DNA of 64,000 nt from contig CBFGOI010000004.1 in NCBI GenBank assembly GCA_965650335.1, forward strand, positions 1 through 64,000. The letters run 5' to 3'. Numbering within the stretch: position 1 is the stretch's first letter; the number at the start of each line of letters is the position of its first letter. Origin of the DNA: Paradesertivirga sp965650335 (GTDB taxonomy: Bacteria; Bacteroidota; Bacteroidia; Sphingobacteriales; Sphingobacteriaceae). The notes beneath the pieces are model-generated. The model saw only the letters and a list, made by a program, of their open reading frames with translations. It was not told the origin of the DNA and searched no databases. Shown here in pieces: positions 7,815-17,311 of the stretch. Made by a program: the position numbers and the translations under genes.

Positions 7815-7847
7815 ATAAAAAACCCTGCTATAATTATAGACAGGGTT
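7815..7847 (-). terminator. Intrinsic terminator after the beta-barrel gene
   Basis: Reading the minus strand, aaccctg pairs with cagggtt around the self-complementary core ctataattatag, then a run of six T residues follows. It lies 20 bases past the stop of the outer membrane protein gene and ends the sigma-factor cassette. Confidence 0.8.
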
Positions 7848-7867
7848 AAATAGGTACCGTTAATTGC

Positions 7868-8650
7868 TTAAAAACCTACCATAACACCAAAGTTCAGGTT
7901 TTTAAGGCCTTTTGGCCCTTGGTTATCAGCAAATACATCATTGTTATAATATTTTACATACACACCAAAATCATCATAGCCGAGACGGCCAAAAGCCCCG
8001 TATCTGAAAGGATTAAGATTGAAATCATCTTTCACCTTTTCTTTTCCGCGTTCGTCACTAACTTGCTTGGTTTTCCCGTTAACCAGGAAGCCAATTTCAG
8101 GACCAAATACTAAATACATTTTATTCCCTTTCTGGTCATCATTACTTCTGATCTGGAAAGACAATGGGATTCTTAAATAAGTACTGCCGAAGCGATTCTT
8201 TTTAAAATCGATATTCTCTTGTACAGTATCAAGCGCCGGCTGATCCGGAAGAATAGTGATATTTTTCTTCAATCGCATATGCGTCCAGTCAAGGCCACCT
8301 CCAATATATACCTTAAAATTATTGTTAAACCTATAACCCATCTGAAAAAATTCAAACCCAACATTAAGAGTTTTCCAGGTTTCAGTCTCCAGGAACTGAT
8401 TTTCAGAAGAAAGTGTAAAACTCCCGTTATCTGTGAACTTTGCCAGGCCAAGATCTAAACGTGATAAAGTGAGCTGAATAGAAAAGTTAGGATGGTTTTT
8501 TTTAGTTGAATCGCCACTTACCTCGAATTGCCCGTTCCCGATATTTATTAATGTTTTTGATTTCTTTGTAGTTGAATCGGTTTTGGCCTCTTGGGCATAT
8601 ACACCGCTGCTGATACATGCAATCAGAAGAATTATAAGCTTAATTTTCAT
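7868..8650 (-). CDS. Outer membrane beta-barrel (porin-family) protein
   Basis: The 260-residue product starts with a clear signal peptide (MKIKLIILLIACISSGVYAQ) and continues with alternating hydrophobic/polar strands typical of small Bacteroidota barrels, ending in an aromatic-type strand (NFGVMVGF). It is the last gene of an operon that begins with an ECF sigma factor and a membrane-anchored regulator, 23 bases after the latter, and a terminator follows. It may be the main target or sensor partner of that sigma factor. No specific ligand can be assigned. Confidence 0.75.
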   Translation of the reverse strand: MKIKLIILLIACISSGVYAQEAKTDSTTKKSKTLINIGNGQFEVSGDSTKKNHPNFSIQLTLSRLDLGLAKFTDNGSFTLSSENQFLETETWKTLNVGFEFFQMGYRFNNNFKVYIGGGLDWTHMRLKKNITILPDQPALDTVQENIDFKKNRFGSTYLRIPLSFQIRSNDDQKGNKMYLVFGPEIGFLVNGKTKQVSDERGKEKVKDDFNLNPFRYGAFGRLGYDDFGVYVKYYNNDVFADNQGPKGLKNLNFGVMVGF

Positions 8651-8673
8651 TGTGAAATTTGATAAATATATTC

Positions 8674-9408
8674 CTATTGTTTAGCCTGAAATTTTAGTAG
8701 TCCAAGGTTTAGACCCGAAACCATTGTCCCCTCATCCCCATCTTCAAATTCTATGATTTTATTCTTCCGCTTATCGACTTTACCCACGACGAAATTAACC
8801 AGACTACCAAGCGACTTAATTTTCCTTTCCTTCACTTGCGACTCTTCAATTACAACCTCCGGTTCAGTAAAAGCCAATGCCTGAGTTTTCTTAGCTGCAA
8901 TCGTGGTATGTATCTCCGGTTTAGAACCGGTGTCTTCCGAACTTACAAGCGGTTCATTCTCTTCAAAAGTGGCTAAGGGTGCGGGCACAACAGCACGTAT
9001 AGAAGTAACCTCCAAATTCTCCTTTTTTTTATGTCTCGCAATGCTCTTTGGAATTTGAAGCTGAGTTATTCTTTCTTTTACCAGAGAGCTTATCTTAATA
9101 TGTTTATCAGCACCTAACCCTGGTTCCCGAGCTGGCTGAACACTTCTTTCTTCAATATCTGAGCCTACAGTACCCGTTAATTTCATTGGCTCCTTTTGAG
9201 ATGAAAGCCAAACACCGACACCGACTACGGCGGCCATGCTAGCCGCAGCAAGCCACAGTATGGGAAAGGAGCTTTTCTTTTTAGTGCGATTTAACTGCTG
9301 AGAAATCCTCTCCCATACAGAATCCGCGGGCTCAATCTCCATAGAATAAAGCTTCTCATGAAAAACTTTATCGAAATCCTTATCTGTCACCGTTCCTGTT
9401 TTTTTCAT
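8674..9408 (-). CDS. Membrane-anchored anti-sigma-like protein
   Basis: This 244-residue protein has a soluble N-terminus with FHEKLYSMEIEPADSVWERI (about residues 16-35), a pattern common in Bacteroidota anti-sigma-type proteins. One membrane segment follows (about 50-67, PILWLAAASMAAVVGVGVW), and then a long, charged, low-complexity periplasmic part. It lies between an ECF sigma gene and an outer membrane barrel gene on the same strand, which suggests control of that sigma factor. No defined domain is recognised; the role is inferred from topology and context. Confidence 0.6.
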   Translation of the reverse strand: MKKTGTVTDKDFDKVFHEKLYSMEIEPADSVWERISQQLNRTKKKSSFPILWLAAASMAAVVGVGVWLSSQKEPMKLTGTVGSDIEERSVQPAREPGLGADKHIKISSLVKERITQLQIPKSIARHKKKENLEVTSIRAVVPAPLATFEENEPLVSSEDTGSKPEIHTTIAAKKTQALAFTEPEVVIEESQVKERKIKSLGSLVNFVVGKVDKRKNKIIEFEDGDEGTMVSGLNLGLLKFQAKQ

Positions 9409-9466
9409 TTTGTTTTGTACTGAATAAGTTAAAGTAAAACCAGTTCTGGATTCTCTTGCTTAATCT

Positions 9467-10087
9467 TTAAATTTTAATTTGGGCTGAAGCCGCCATAAGA
9501 AGGTTGGGTTCTCCTCCTACACTCATTTTATCCATAATCTTTCCATCTTCCAACTTCCTCAGCTTATCTTTTAGAATCGCTCTTGCCCTAGACAATTGCG
9601 ATTTTGATGCCCCTTCCGTGATCCCGAGTTGCTGTGCAATTTCTTTGTGCGAATAACCTTCTATCGCATATAAGTTAAATACCAGTTTATATCCTGCGGA
9701 TAATTGCTGAATCAAGTTCAGCAGATCTCTAACCTCCAACCCGTCCATGTCGAAAGTTACCTGAGGTACATCAAACACCTCATCAATTTCAACAAGATTC
9801 ATCATCCGTTGATTTTTTCTGTAAGATTCAATAGCGGTATTCACCATAACCCTTCTTATCCAACCTTCAAAAGAACCATCCCCACGAAACTCATTCACCT
9901 TTTGAAATACCTTTACAAACCCTGTTTGTAATACATCCTCCGCCTCAAAAAGATCTTTGGCATACCGCATACAAACGCCCAGCATCCTGGATGCCAGCAT
10001 TTTATATAGCAGCTCCTGGGTTCGGCGGTCGCCCCGTTTACACCCTTCAAGCAAATCGTCAACAGATAATTTGCGACTTAAATTCAT
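9467..10087 (-). CDS. RNA polymerase ECF sigma factor
   Basis: Sigma-70 family protein of 206 residues with region 2 (AEDVLQTGFVKVFQKVNEFRG, split over helix 2.2-2.3) and region 4 (GYSHKEIAQQLGITEGASKSQLSRAR), the helix-turn-helix that reads the -35 element. The last ~30 residues after the region 4 helix are an extension. It opens a three-gene minus-strand cassette with a membrane-anchored regulator and a beta-barrel, divergent from the sulfatase gene. Target genes are unknown; autoregulation of its own operon is the usual pattern in such cassettes. Confidence 0.92.
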   Translation of the reverse strand: MNLSRKLSVDDLLEGCKRGDRRTQELLYKMLASRMLGVCMRYAKDLFEAEDVLQTGFVKVFQKVNEFRGDGSFEGWIRRVMVNTAIESYRKNQRMMNLVEIDEVFDVPQVTFDMDGLEVRDLLNLIQQLSAGYKLVFNLYAIEGYSHKEIAQQLGITEGASKSQLSRARAILKDKLRKLEDGKIMDKMSVGGEPNLLMAASAQIKI

Positions 10088-10204
10088 ATACGTTTGAGTA
10101 CAAGATGGCCAAATACGACAAGTGGTTGCATTAATGAAAAAAAATTATCAAATACTTAAATAAGAGACGCTAAAAGTAATTTTTAATATTCATTTTCCTG
10201 GGCT

Positions 10205-10212
10205 TACCTTTG
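10205..10212 (+). promoter_or_regulatory. -7 promoter element for the sulfatase gene
   Basis: TACCTTTG matches TAnnTTTG and lies 21 bases before the ATG at 10234. No good -33 TTG at the usual spacing is seen. Confidence 0.5.
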
Positions 10213-10233
10213 TAAATTAACTTTATCATTACA

Positions 10234-12171
10234 ATGAGGCTAAATGCAATTAAAGAGAACATTTATATTGCTCTTTTAATTAGATTACTAATCATACTTA
10301 TACTCTATACAATATGCCGTTTAGCCTTTTACTCATTCAACCAGGAACTCTTCCCAGCGATTGATAAGACCAGTTTCCTGATAATGCTATCAGGGGGTAT
10401 TAAGTTTGATATTAGCGCAATATTGTATATCAATTCTTTATTTATTATAAGCCAGATTATACCTTTTAAATTCCGGCATAATGACACATATCAAAAAGTG
10501 TGTTCGTGGCTATTTTACATAACAAATAGCATTGGCCTGGCTTTCAATATCGGAGACATTGTTTATTATCCTTTTACCCTTAGGCGAACTTCATTTACAT
10601 TGTTTTCTCAATTTGCAAATGAGCAGAACAAGGCAAGGCTGTTCTCTCAATTTGTGGTTGATTACTGGTATATAACTCTCTTTTTGATTGTGGTAATAAG
10701 TCTAATGGTTTTCTTTTACAAAAGAACTCTGAACACCCGCGTATTCTTCAAAAATAATTGGCTATACTATTGCACTTCCATTGCCCTGATACCGCTAACG
10801 ACCGGCTTGACGGTAGCTGGTATGCGTGGCGGTTTCCGGCATAGTACCCGACCGATCACCTTGAGCAATGCTGGCGAATTCGTCAACAACACCTCTGAAG
10901 TAAGTATTGTACTAAATACTCCGTTCTCCCTGATCCGTACTATACGCACCCAGGTATTGCAAAAACAGAGCTTTTTCAGCGAAGAGGAAGTAAATAGGAT
11001 TTATAATCCCGTGCATCAGGGTGATAGCTCCAAAAATGCGCCAGTCAAAAAGAACGTCGTTGTAATTATACTCGAAAGCTTCAGCAAAGAATATCTGGGA
11101 GGATTTAACAGGGACCTGGAAAATGGCAAATATAAAGGATATACGCCGTTTCTCGACTCGTTGATGGATGAAAGCCTGGCGTTCACAAATGCCTATGCAA
11201 ACGGACGAAAATCTATTGAAGGTCTGCCTTCTGTAATCGCAAGTATTCCAGGCATTCAGGAGCCCTACATTCTTTCCAATTATTCTAATAACCGCATAAA
11301 CAGTCTAGGCAACCTGCTATCGAAAGACGGATATCATACTTCTTTTTTTCATGGCGCCCCAAACGGATCTATGGGTTTTAGCTCGTTCGTAAAGGTGGGC
11401 GGAATTGACCATTACTATGGGATGACCGAATACGGCAATGACGACGATTTTGATGGAATGTGGGGCATTTGGGATGAACCCTTCATGCAGTTTTGGGCTA
11501 AAAACTTAAATCAATTCAAACCACCATTTTTAAGTGTTCTTTTCTCTGTCTCATCTCACCATCCGTTTAAAATACCGGAGGAATTTGAAGGAAAATTCCC
11601 TAAAGGTACCTTACCTGTACACCAAGGCATAGGATATACAGATTACTCGCTCCGCCGATTTTTTAAAGCCGTATCTACAATGCCATGGTATAAAAACACT
11701 CTGTTTGTAATTACGGCCGATCATTCATCAATAGCGTGGCATAAAGAATATCAAACATCACTCGGCGCATATGCGGTGCCAATATTAATTTTCGACCCTA
11801 CCGGAAATTTAAAGGGCAAAGAAGACAGGCCGGTTCAACAAGCAGACATCCTGCCAACCATTCTTAATCAATTGCATTACAAACATTCGTACTTTGCCTT
11901 TGGTGATGATATGACCAATCAAAAAGAAGATCATGCTGTGGTACATTTAACCGACAATCTTTATCAGATAATTATAGGCGATTATGTCTTAAAACATGAT
12001 GGTAAATCGCCTGTAGCACTTTATAATTACAGGCAAGACAGATTGCTTACCAGGAATATAATTGCAGGTAAACAAAACCTCGTTGGTAAAATGGAGAGAA
12101 AGCTAAAGGCCTTTCTTCAGCAATACAATAAAAACATGATAGATAATACTATGACGGTTAAAGCTCAATAA
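10234..12171 (+). CDS. LTA synthase family membrane sulfatase/phosphotransferase
   Basis: The 645-residue protein has about five N-terminal membrane segments (residues ~10-190) and a large extracytoplasmic alkaline-phosphatase-superfamily domain. Metal-site signatures are VVVIILESFSKEYLGG (metal-binding Glu) and TADHSS (Asp/His), with the family-typical NGRKSIEGLPSV nucleophile region. Homologues include lipoteichoic acid synthases and phosphoglycerol/phosphoethanolamine transferases. A Gram-negative cell has no LTA, so a role in modifying an envelope glycan or lipid is more likely. The donor and acceptor are unknown. It is transcribed alone and converges on hemJ. Confidence 0.85.
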   Translation: MRLNAIKENIYIALLIRLLIILILYTICRLAFYSFNQELFPAIDKTSFLIMLSGGIKFDISAILYINSLFIISQIIPFKFRHNDTYQKVCSWLFYITNSIGLAFNIGDIVYYPFTLRRTSFTLFSQFANEQNKARLFSQFVVDYWYITLFLIVVISLMVFFYKRTLNTRVFFKNNWLYYCTSIALIPLTTGLTVAGMRGGFRHSTRPITLSNAGEFVNNTSEVSIVLNTPFSLIRTIRTQVLQKQSFFSEEEVNRIYNPVHQGDSSKNAPVKKNVVVIILESFSKEYLGGFNRDLENGKYKGYTPFLDSLMDESLAFTNAYANGRKSIEGLPSVIASIPGIQEPYILSNYSNNRINSLGNLLSKDGYHTSFFHGAPNGSMGFSSFVKVGGIDHYYGMTEYGNDDDFDGMWGIWDEPFMQFWAKNLNQFKPPFLSVLFSVSSHHPFKIPEEFEGKFPKGTLPVHQGIGYTDYSLRRFFKAVSTMPWYKNTLFVITADHSSIAWHKEYQTSLGAYAVPILIFDPTGNLKGKEDRPVQQADILPTILNQLHYKHSYFAFGDDMTNQKEDHAVVHLTDNLYQIIIGDYVLKHDGKSPVALYNYRQDRLLTRNIIAGKQNLVGKMERKLKAFLQQYNKNMIDNTMTVKAQ

Positions 12172-12206
12172 ATTCGTACCAAAATCTATCAAGCAGCCGT
12201 TTATCT

Positions 12207-12743
12207 TCAGCCTTTTAACCGGTAATACTTATAAATCTTAACGGCCGACATGATGATAATTACAAACAAAATCAGCCCGATTAAGCCATAAAGCCAATCG
12301 ATTGCTGTTTTCAGAACAACAGTAAAGACAATGGCCACAAGGAACACTGTAGCCAGTTCATTCCAAAGCCGCAGCTGAGTTGAAGTCCAGCTTGATGAAC
12401 CTTGCTTTTGTTGGTAGATAATTCGTTGACACCAGAAATGATAAATTAAAAGACCCGCTACGAAAGCTAACTTTACGAGCATCCAGTCCATTTGCAACAA
12501 ACCCGGATTAAGATATATCATGTATGCTCCAGCCAGAATGCTTAATATCATCGCTGGCGTAGTTATAATATTCCAAAGCTTGCTCTGCATCACCTCAAAC
12601 TGACGTTGCAAAACAATTCGTTCCTGCTCAGGCCGGTCGTTTGCTTCAACATGGTATATAAAAAGACGAACTATATAGAATAGTCCAGCCATCCAGCTAA
12701 CCACGAAAATTATATGAACTGATTTTGCGTAGAGATATTCCAT
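12207..12743 (-). CDS. hemJ: Protoporphyrinogen oxidase HemJ
   Basis: Integral membrane protein of 178 residues with about five helices. The N-terminus carries the family pattern KSVHIIFVVSWMAGLFYIVRLFIYH (split here as KSVHIIFVVSWMAG then LFYIVRLFIYH), including the conserved first-helix His. HemJ oxidises protoporphyrinogen IX to protoporphyrin IX in bacteria without HemG or HemY. Its place directly after hemE at the end of the heme cluster supports this over a generic CopD-like assignment. It is probably the last gene of the minus-strand unit. Confidence 0.85.
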   Translation of the reverse strand: MEYLYAKSVHIIFVVSWMAGLFYIVRLFIYHVEANDRPEQERIVLQRQFEVMQSKLWNIITTPAMILSILAGAYMIYLNPGLLQMDWMLVKLAFVAGLLIYHFWCQRIIYQQKQGSSSWTSTQLRLWNELATVFLVAIVFTVVLKTAIDWLYGLIGLILFVIIIMSAVKIYKYYRLKG

Positions 12744-12770
12744 ACAATCTATGCGGTGAGTGCCTGATTT

Positions 12771-13817
12771 TTACATAGAATATTCATAGGAATAGTCCTT
12801 GACAACTTCAACAGCGTACTTCACATTATCAAAAGGAATATCCGGCATTATTCCATGTCCCAGGTTAAAAATAAAACCTTTTTCGCCCTTCATTCTGTCA
12901 AACAAACGATGAATGCGATCTTTTATAACTTTCTTATCAGCATACAAAACAAAGGGGTCGAGATTTCCCTGAACTGCGATACCTTCGGGCAATCGCTTTT
13001 TTATGTCCAACAAGTCGACATTCCAGTCGATAGAAATAACATCGGGATTAGCCTCGGCCATAAGCGGGGCAAAGACCGAACTGCCTTTACAGAAAGAAAT
13101 TACAGGGATATCTTTCCGGTTTAAGCCTGAAATTATCCTCGTGATATATTGGTGCGAAAATTCTTTATAATCATCCCATGCCAATGCCTGAGCCCAGCTG
13201 TCGAATATCTGAACCGCATTTACACCTGCAGCTATCTGAAGGTTTAAATAGTCGGTCGTTACCTCAGCAATTTTAGAAAGTAGCTGGTGAGCTAATTCAG
13301 GCTGGTTATGAAGCATCAACTTGGTAAGCTTAAAATCTTTTGAAGAACCACCTTCTACCAGATAACTCATCACCGTAAAAGGCGCTCCTGCAAATCCTAT
13401 CAGCGGAATTCTATTATCCAGCCTTTGTTGAATTACCTTGATAGCATCAGCTACATACTGCAATTTGTCATTTACTCCGGTCTGCAGCCTGTCAACATCG
13501 GCCTGAGTTCTAACGGGGTTTGAAAATTTTGGACCAACCCCCTGGTTAAAGCTTAGATCACCTCCCATTGCCTCGCCGGTCACTAAAATATCAGAAAACA
13601 AAATAGCGGCATCAATACCCAGAAGATCTACCGGAAGCATCGTTACGTCGGCGGCAAGTTCTGGAGTTTTGCACATTTCCAGAAAAGAATATTTGTTCTT
13701 AATATCCCAATATTCCTTCATAAAACGTCCTGCCTGACGCATCATCCAAACGGGTGGCCGCTCTGTCGACTCTGAATTTGCTGCCCTGATAAATAAAGAT
13801 TCTTTCTGACTATTCAC
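12771..13817 (-). CDS. hemE: Uroporphyrinogen decarboxylase HemE
   Basis: Converts uroporphyrinogen III to coproporphyrinogen III in the cytoplasm by four decarboxylations. The 348 residues match the family, with the N-terminal signature RPPVWMMRQAGRFMKEY, the active-site loop region DILVTGEAMGGDL, and the C-terminal HGIMPDIPFDNV. Translation appears to start at a GTG (13817) that overlaps the end of the upstream TPR gene by 8 bases; no earlier ATG fits. Coupled translation with that gene is likely. Confidence 0.96.
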   Translation of the reverse strand: MNSQKESLFIRAANSESTERPPVWMMRQAGRFMKEYWDIKNKYSFLEMCKTPELAADVTMLPVDLLGIDAAILFSDILVTGEAMGGDLSFNQGVGPKFSNPVRTQADVDRLQTGVNDKLQYVADAIKVIQQRLDNRIPLIGFAGAPFTVMSYLVEGGSSKDFKLTKLMLHNQPELAHQLLSKIAEVTTDYLNLQIAAGVNAVQIFDSWAQALAWDDYKEFSHQYITRIISGLNRKDIPVISFCKGSSVFAPLMAEANPDVISIDWNVDLLDIKKRLPEGIAVQGNLDPFVLYADKKVIKDRIHRLFDRMKGEKGFIFNLGHGIMPDIPFDNVKYAVEVVKDYSYEYSM

Positions 13818-14331
13818 TTCCTTTATGTATTTCTTGTTCGATTCTTTCTATTATACCCTTAACTCTGGCGCTGATTTTCAACTCCTTTGCAATATCGATA
13901 TAAGCTTGTGCTTTTATAAACTCTTTCTTACGAAGATTAAGATTAGCCAACTGAGTCAAAACTAATCCTTTCTCATTTTGATTCTTTAGCGGGAAGCGAC
14001 TGGCGATTTGAAAATGCCGCTCCGCGTCCGAAAAATTTTCACGGTTCAGCTCAATGTTTCCCAGCATGAATTCGTAATATCCCCGTCTGCTTTTTTTTAG
14101 CCTGTCGGGATTTTTAATTTCCTTAAGTAATTTCTCTGTTTTTTTCAGGTCTTGTTGATGATATGCTTTAGCTGCAAGAACTACCGTACCCTCCTTAAAA
14201 TATCCATAAAGGAGGAATGCAATCCCAAGTCCTATAAAGGCCGAAAGCTCATAAACATGTTTGTAGACTGTCCAACCTAGTAAAACTAAAGCAATCGCGA
14301 TAACCGCAAAACGAGCCCTTGCAGTAAGCAT
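13810..14331 (-). CDS. TPR-containing membrane protein of the heme operon
   Basis: This 173-residue protein begins with two membrane segments separated by a short turn (about 6-24 and 28-46). It continues with two or three tetratricopeptide-like helical pairs (YYEFMLGNIELNRENFSDAE, LANLNLRKKEFIKAQAYIDI). TPR modules usually hold protein complexes together. It overlaps hemE by 8 bases and starts 5 bases after the response regulator, so it is translated with regulation and heme genes alike. No specific function is recognised. Confidence 0.7.
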   Translation of the reverse strand: MLTARARFAVIAIALVLLGWTVYKHVYELSAFIGLGIAFLLYGYFKEGTVVLAAKAYHQQDLKKTEKLLKEIKNPDRLKKSRRGYYEFMLGNIELNRENFSDAERHFQIASRFPLKNQNEKGLVLTQLANLNLRKKEFIKAQAYIDIAKELKISARVKGIIERIEQEIHKGSE

Positions 14332-14336
14332 AAAAT

Positions 14337-15041
14337 TTACTGGCTATCAGTAAACTTATAGCCTACCCCGCGGATTGAATGGAAATATTTCGGATTCTTT
14401 TGATCAGGTTCAAAATACTTACGGAAAGTAAGTATGAAATTGTCAATTGTACGTGTTGATGGATAAACATCGTAATTCCAAACCGTTTCTAAAATTTGCT
14501 CGCGCGATACCGCATCATTTCTGCGTTCGATAAGCAATTTAAGCAACATGGTTTCCTTTTTTGTCAGCGGAGTAATAGACCCGTCATCGTTACGAAGCTC
14601 AAAAGAATTGAAATAAATGGTCTTATCGCCAATTTTGTACGTATTTAATTCCTTCTTTTCCTCGCCGCTCAAACCACGTTTTACCAGGTTATTCACACGG
14701 AGGATTAACTCCTCCAGATTAAAAGGCTTAACTAAATAATCGTCTGCTCCTTTTTTTAAGCCGGTTACCCTATCCTCACTCGTATTTTTAGCAGTAAGGA
14801 ACATAATCGGAACCTCAGAGTTTTCCAATCTGATTGTTTCAGCAACCTGAAAACCGTCAATTTCGGGTAGCATTACGTCCAGAATAATAAGATTAAAGCG
14901 TTCTTCTTTAAAGATCTTTAATGCTTTTTTTCCATCAGTTGCGGTGCTTACTTTATAGCCCTCAAGTTCGAGATTTAGTTTAATTGCCTCCAGAAGATGA
15001 TCTTCATCTTCTACCAGTAAAATACGTTGTTTAGCTGCCAT
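14337..15041 (-). CDS. OmpR/PhoB-family response regulator
   Basis: Two-domain regulator of 234 residues. The receiver domain has acidic residues EDED (11-14), phospho-acceptor D55 in LIILDVMLPEIDG, the TAK lysine, and KPF near the domain end. The winged-helix DNA-binding domain occupies about residues 130-234 and ends in the SIRGVGYKF motif. It overlaps the end of the histidine kinase gene by 11 bases, so the two form a cognate pair. They lie between hemL and hemE, which suggests, without proof, a link to heme synthesis or to an envelope or redox signal. Confidence 0.93.
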   Translation of the reverse strand: MAAKQRILLVEDEDHLLEAIKLNLELEGYKVSTATDGKKALKIFKEERFNLIILDVMLPEIDGFQVAETIRLENSEVPIMFLTAKNTSEDRVTGLKKGADDYLVKPFNLEELILRVNNLVKRGLSGEEKKELNTYKIGDKTIYFNSFELRNDDGSITPLTKKETMLLKLLIERRNDAVSREQILETVWNYDVYPSTRTIDNFILTFRKYFEPDQKNPKYFHSIRGVGYKFTDSQ

Positions 15042-15906
15042 TTGAATTAAAGGTTACTTCAAATATACTTCCGGCTGACCGGTTGTTTTTAACTTTTATA
15101 TGTGCGTGATGATTATCCAGCACTTGCTTTACAATGTATAAGCCTAATCCTGTTCCCTTTGTTTTCCTTGTATCTTCACTGCCTACACGATAAAACTTGT
15201 CAAATATGCGCAGTTTTTCCTCATCCCGAATACCAATTCCTTTATCAGCCACAGAAAAACGAATAAAATTACTTTCTCGTTGCAACTCTACCACTATTTC
15301 CTCACAGGGCGGCGAATATTTAACCGCATTTTCGATAAGATTTGACACAGCTAGCGTTAGAGCAAATTTATCGCCTGTTAAATATATCTCGGGCTCAATA
15401 TTACACCTGATGGTTTGGGTACTGCAAGTATGAATTTGCAATCGTTCAGCTACTTTAGCTACCAATTGGGAAAAGTCAAAATGCTCTTTTGGAAACGAAT
15501 AGGACCTGCTTTCGATTCTTGTAGCAATAAGCATATTTTCAACAAGGTCATCCAATCTTTCAATATCCTTTAACGAGTTTTTTAGAAAAGACTCTATTTT
15601 CACCCTATCCAGTTCTCGCTTAAGAATAGTTTGGATATATAACTTGATGGATGCCAAAGGCGACTTTAACTCATGAGTAACAGAAAGCAAGAAGTTTTTT
15701 TGCTGATCGTGAAGCTTGCGCTCCTTTTTTATTGTTTTTTGAAGATAATATGCACCAGAAACGAATATCAGAAGAAATACAGCACCTTCACTTAAAATCA
15801 TTGCCTTCTTTTCGGGGCGTTCGGCAATAAGCAAAGAAGCCCACCATACCAGTTCGATCAGAACATAGATGGATAGAAAATAAAATATGATCAGAGGTTT
15901 CTTCAT
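15031..15906 (-). CDS. Sensor histidine kinase
   Basis: Membrane histidine kinase of 291 residues. Two membrane segments (about 5-27 and 40-57) are joined by a very short loop, so there is almost no extracytoplasmic sensor domain. The H-box SVTHELKSPLASIK has phospho-acceptor H78. ATPase boxes N (NLIENAVKYSP), G1 (DKGIGI), F (IFDKFYR) and G2 (GTGLGLYIVKQ) are all present. It probably senses within the membrane or through a partner such as the nearby TPR membrane protein. Located 34 bases after hemL. Confidence 0.93.
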   Translation of the reverse strand: MKKPLIIFYFLSIYVLIELVWWASLLIAERPEKKAMILSEGAVFLLIFVSGAYYLQKTIKKERKLHDQQKNFLLSVTHELKSPLASIKLYIQTILKRELDRVKIESFLKNSLKDIERLDDLVENMLIATRIESRSYSFPKEHFDFSQLVAKVAERLQIHTCSTQTIRCNIEPEIYLTGDKFALTLAVSNLIENAVKYSPPCEEIVVELQRESNFIRFSVADKGIGIRDEEKLRIFDKFYRVGSEDTRKTKGTGLGLYIVKQVLDNHHAHIKVKNNRSAGSIFEVTFNSNGS

Positions 15907-15940
15907 CTTATTATTAAGGTCAGATGCTATCCGAATTCAA

Positions 15941-17311
15941 TTAACTTGTTTTCCTGAACACTATATCTAAGCTATCAAAAATTGCCCGTTTAGTTTTCTC
16001 AAGCTCTGTTTTATTGTGAGCTGAGGACACAAAACCAACTTCGTACCCTGAAGGTCCTAAATAAATACCACGGTTCAATAATTCGCGGTGAAATACTTTG
16101 AACTTATCCATACTTGATGGATCGATACTTTCAGCCGTTTGAATATTTTTATCCGTGAAAGCAAACCAAAATATCGAACCGATTGAGAACACTTTGAATT
16201 TATAATTTTTTGCTGTGGCGAAGCGTTGGATAGACTCTGTAAATTCCTGGGTCTTGTTATTCAAATCTTTGTAGAAGCCAGATTTCAATAACTCTGTAAT
16301 TTGGGCGATTCCGGCTGCCATTGCAACAGGATTTCCAGATAAAGTTCCAGCCTGATATACCGCACCATCGGGAGAAATATTGCTCATGATTTCTGCAGAA
16401 GCACCATACATCCCAACAGGTAATCCGCCTCCGATTATCTTACCATACGTAATAATATCCGGCTTAATACCATAATGCTTGGCCGCACCTTCAAAGCCCA
16501 AACGAAAGCCCGTTATTACTTCATCAAAAATCAACAAACTTTTATTTTGAGAGCTGATATCCCGTAAAAACTGCACAAATTCTTTGCCCTGAATAAGGAG
16601 GCCATTATTAGCGGGAACACCTTCGATAATTATTGCCGCAATCTGATCAGGGAACTGCTTGAAAGCTTCTTCAATTGCATTTCTATCATTTAAAGGGACA
16701 ACAATCGTTTCATCCGCGAAAGATTTGGGCACTCCCGCAGAAGACGTTTCACCGAAAGTCACCAATCCTGATCCTGCTTTTACTAATAAAGAATCAACAT
16801 GACCGTGATAACAACCTTCAAATTTTAGTATTTTATCCCGCTTAGTGTATCCTCTCGCCAAACGAATTGCCGACATAACAGCCTCTGTGCCCGAACTCAC
16901 AAAACGAATTTTCTCTATCAGGCTATTATTTTTCAGGATAAGCTCAGCCAATTCATTTTCCAAAGCAGTAGGAGCGCCGAAGCTCATCCCTCTTTGCATT
17001 ACTTCAGTAACTTTCTCTCTTATCTTAGGATGATTGTGACCTAAAATGAGCGGTCCCCATGAGCAGCAAAAATCAATGAACTGATTTCCATCAGCATCCC
17101 ACACAAAGCATCCATCGCCCCGCTCAATAAAAAGCGGTGTACCATAAACAGATTTAAAAGCTCTTACAGGAGAATTTACCCCTCCAGGGAAATATGTTTT
17201 GGATTTTTCATATAGTTCGGCCGATTTTTCACGAGAAATATCTGGCTTTCCAGTTGTAGAAACTGGCCTTTCGTCTTCACTGGAAAAAATTTTTTTGAGA
17301 GAGTCAAGCAT
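15941..17311 (-). CDS. hemL: Glutamate-1-semialdehyde 2,1-aminomutase HemL
   Basis: PLP/PMP enzyme of the C5 pathway that turns glutamate-1-semialdehyde into 5-aminolevulinate. The aminotransferase class III fold is complete: SGTEAVMSAIRLARG, DEVITGFR, and the PLP lysine K291 in YGKIIGGGLPVG. The 456 residues are about 25 longer than usual. The extra residues are at the N-terminus, before the conserved FPGGVNSPVRAF, and no internal ATG offers a better start. It lies 93 AT-rich bases after hemB. Confidence 0.96.
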   Translation of the reverse strand: MLDSLKKIFSSEDERPVSTTGKPDISREKSAELYEKSKTYFPGGVNSPVRAFKSVYGTPLFIERGDGCFVWDADGNQFIDFCCSWGPLILGHNHPKIREKVTEVMQRGMSFGAPTALENELAELILKNNSLIEKIRFVSSGTEAVMSAIRLARGYTKRDKILKFEGCYHGHVDSLLVKAGSGLVTFGETSSAGVPKSFADETIVVPLNDRNAIEEAFKQFPDQIAAIIIEGVPANNGLLIQGKEFVQFLRDISSQNKSLLIFDEVITGFRLGFEGAAKHYGIKPDIITYGKIIGGGLPVGMYGASAEIMSNISPDGAVYQAGTLSGNPVAMAAGIAQITELLKSGFYKDLNNKTQEFTESIQRFATAKNYKFKVFSIGSIFWFAFTDKNIQTAESIDPSSMDKFKVFHRELLNRGIYLGPSGYEVGFVSSAHNKTELEKTKRAIFDSLDIVFRKTS

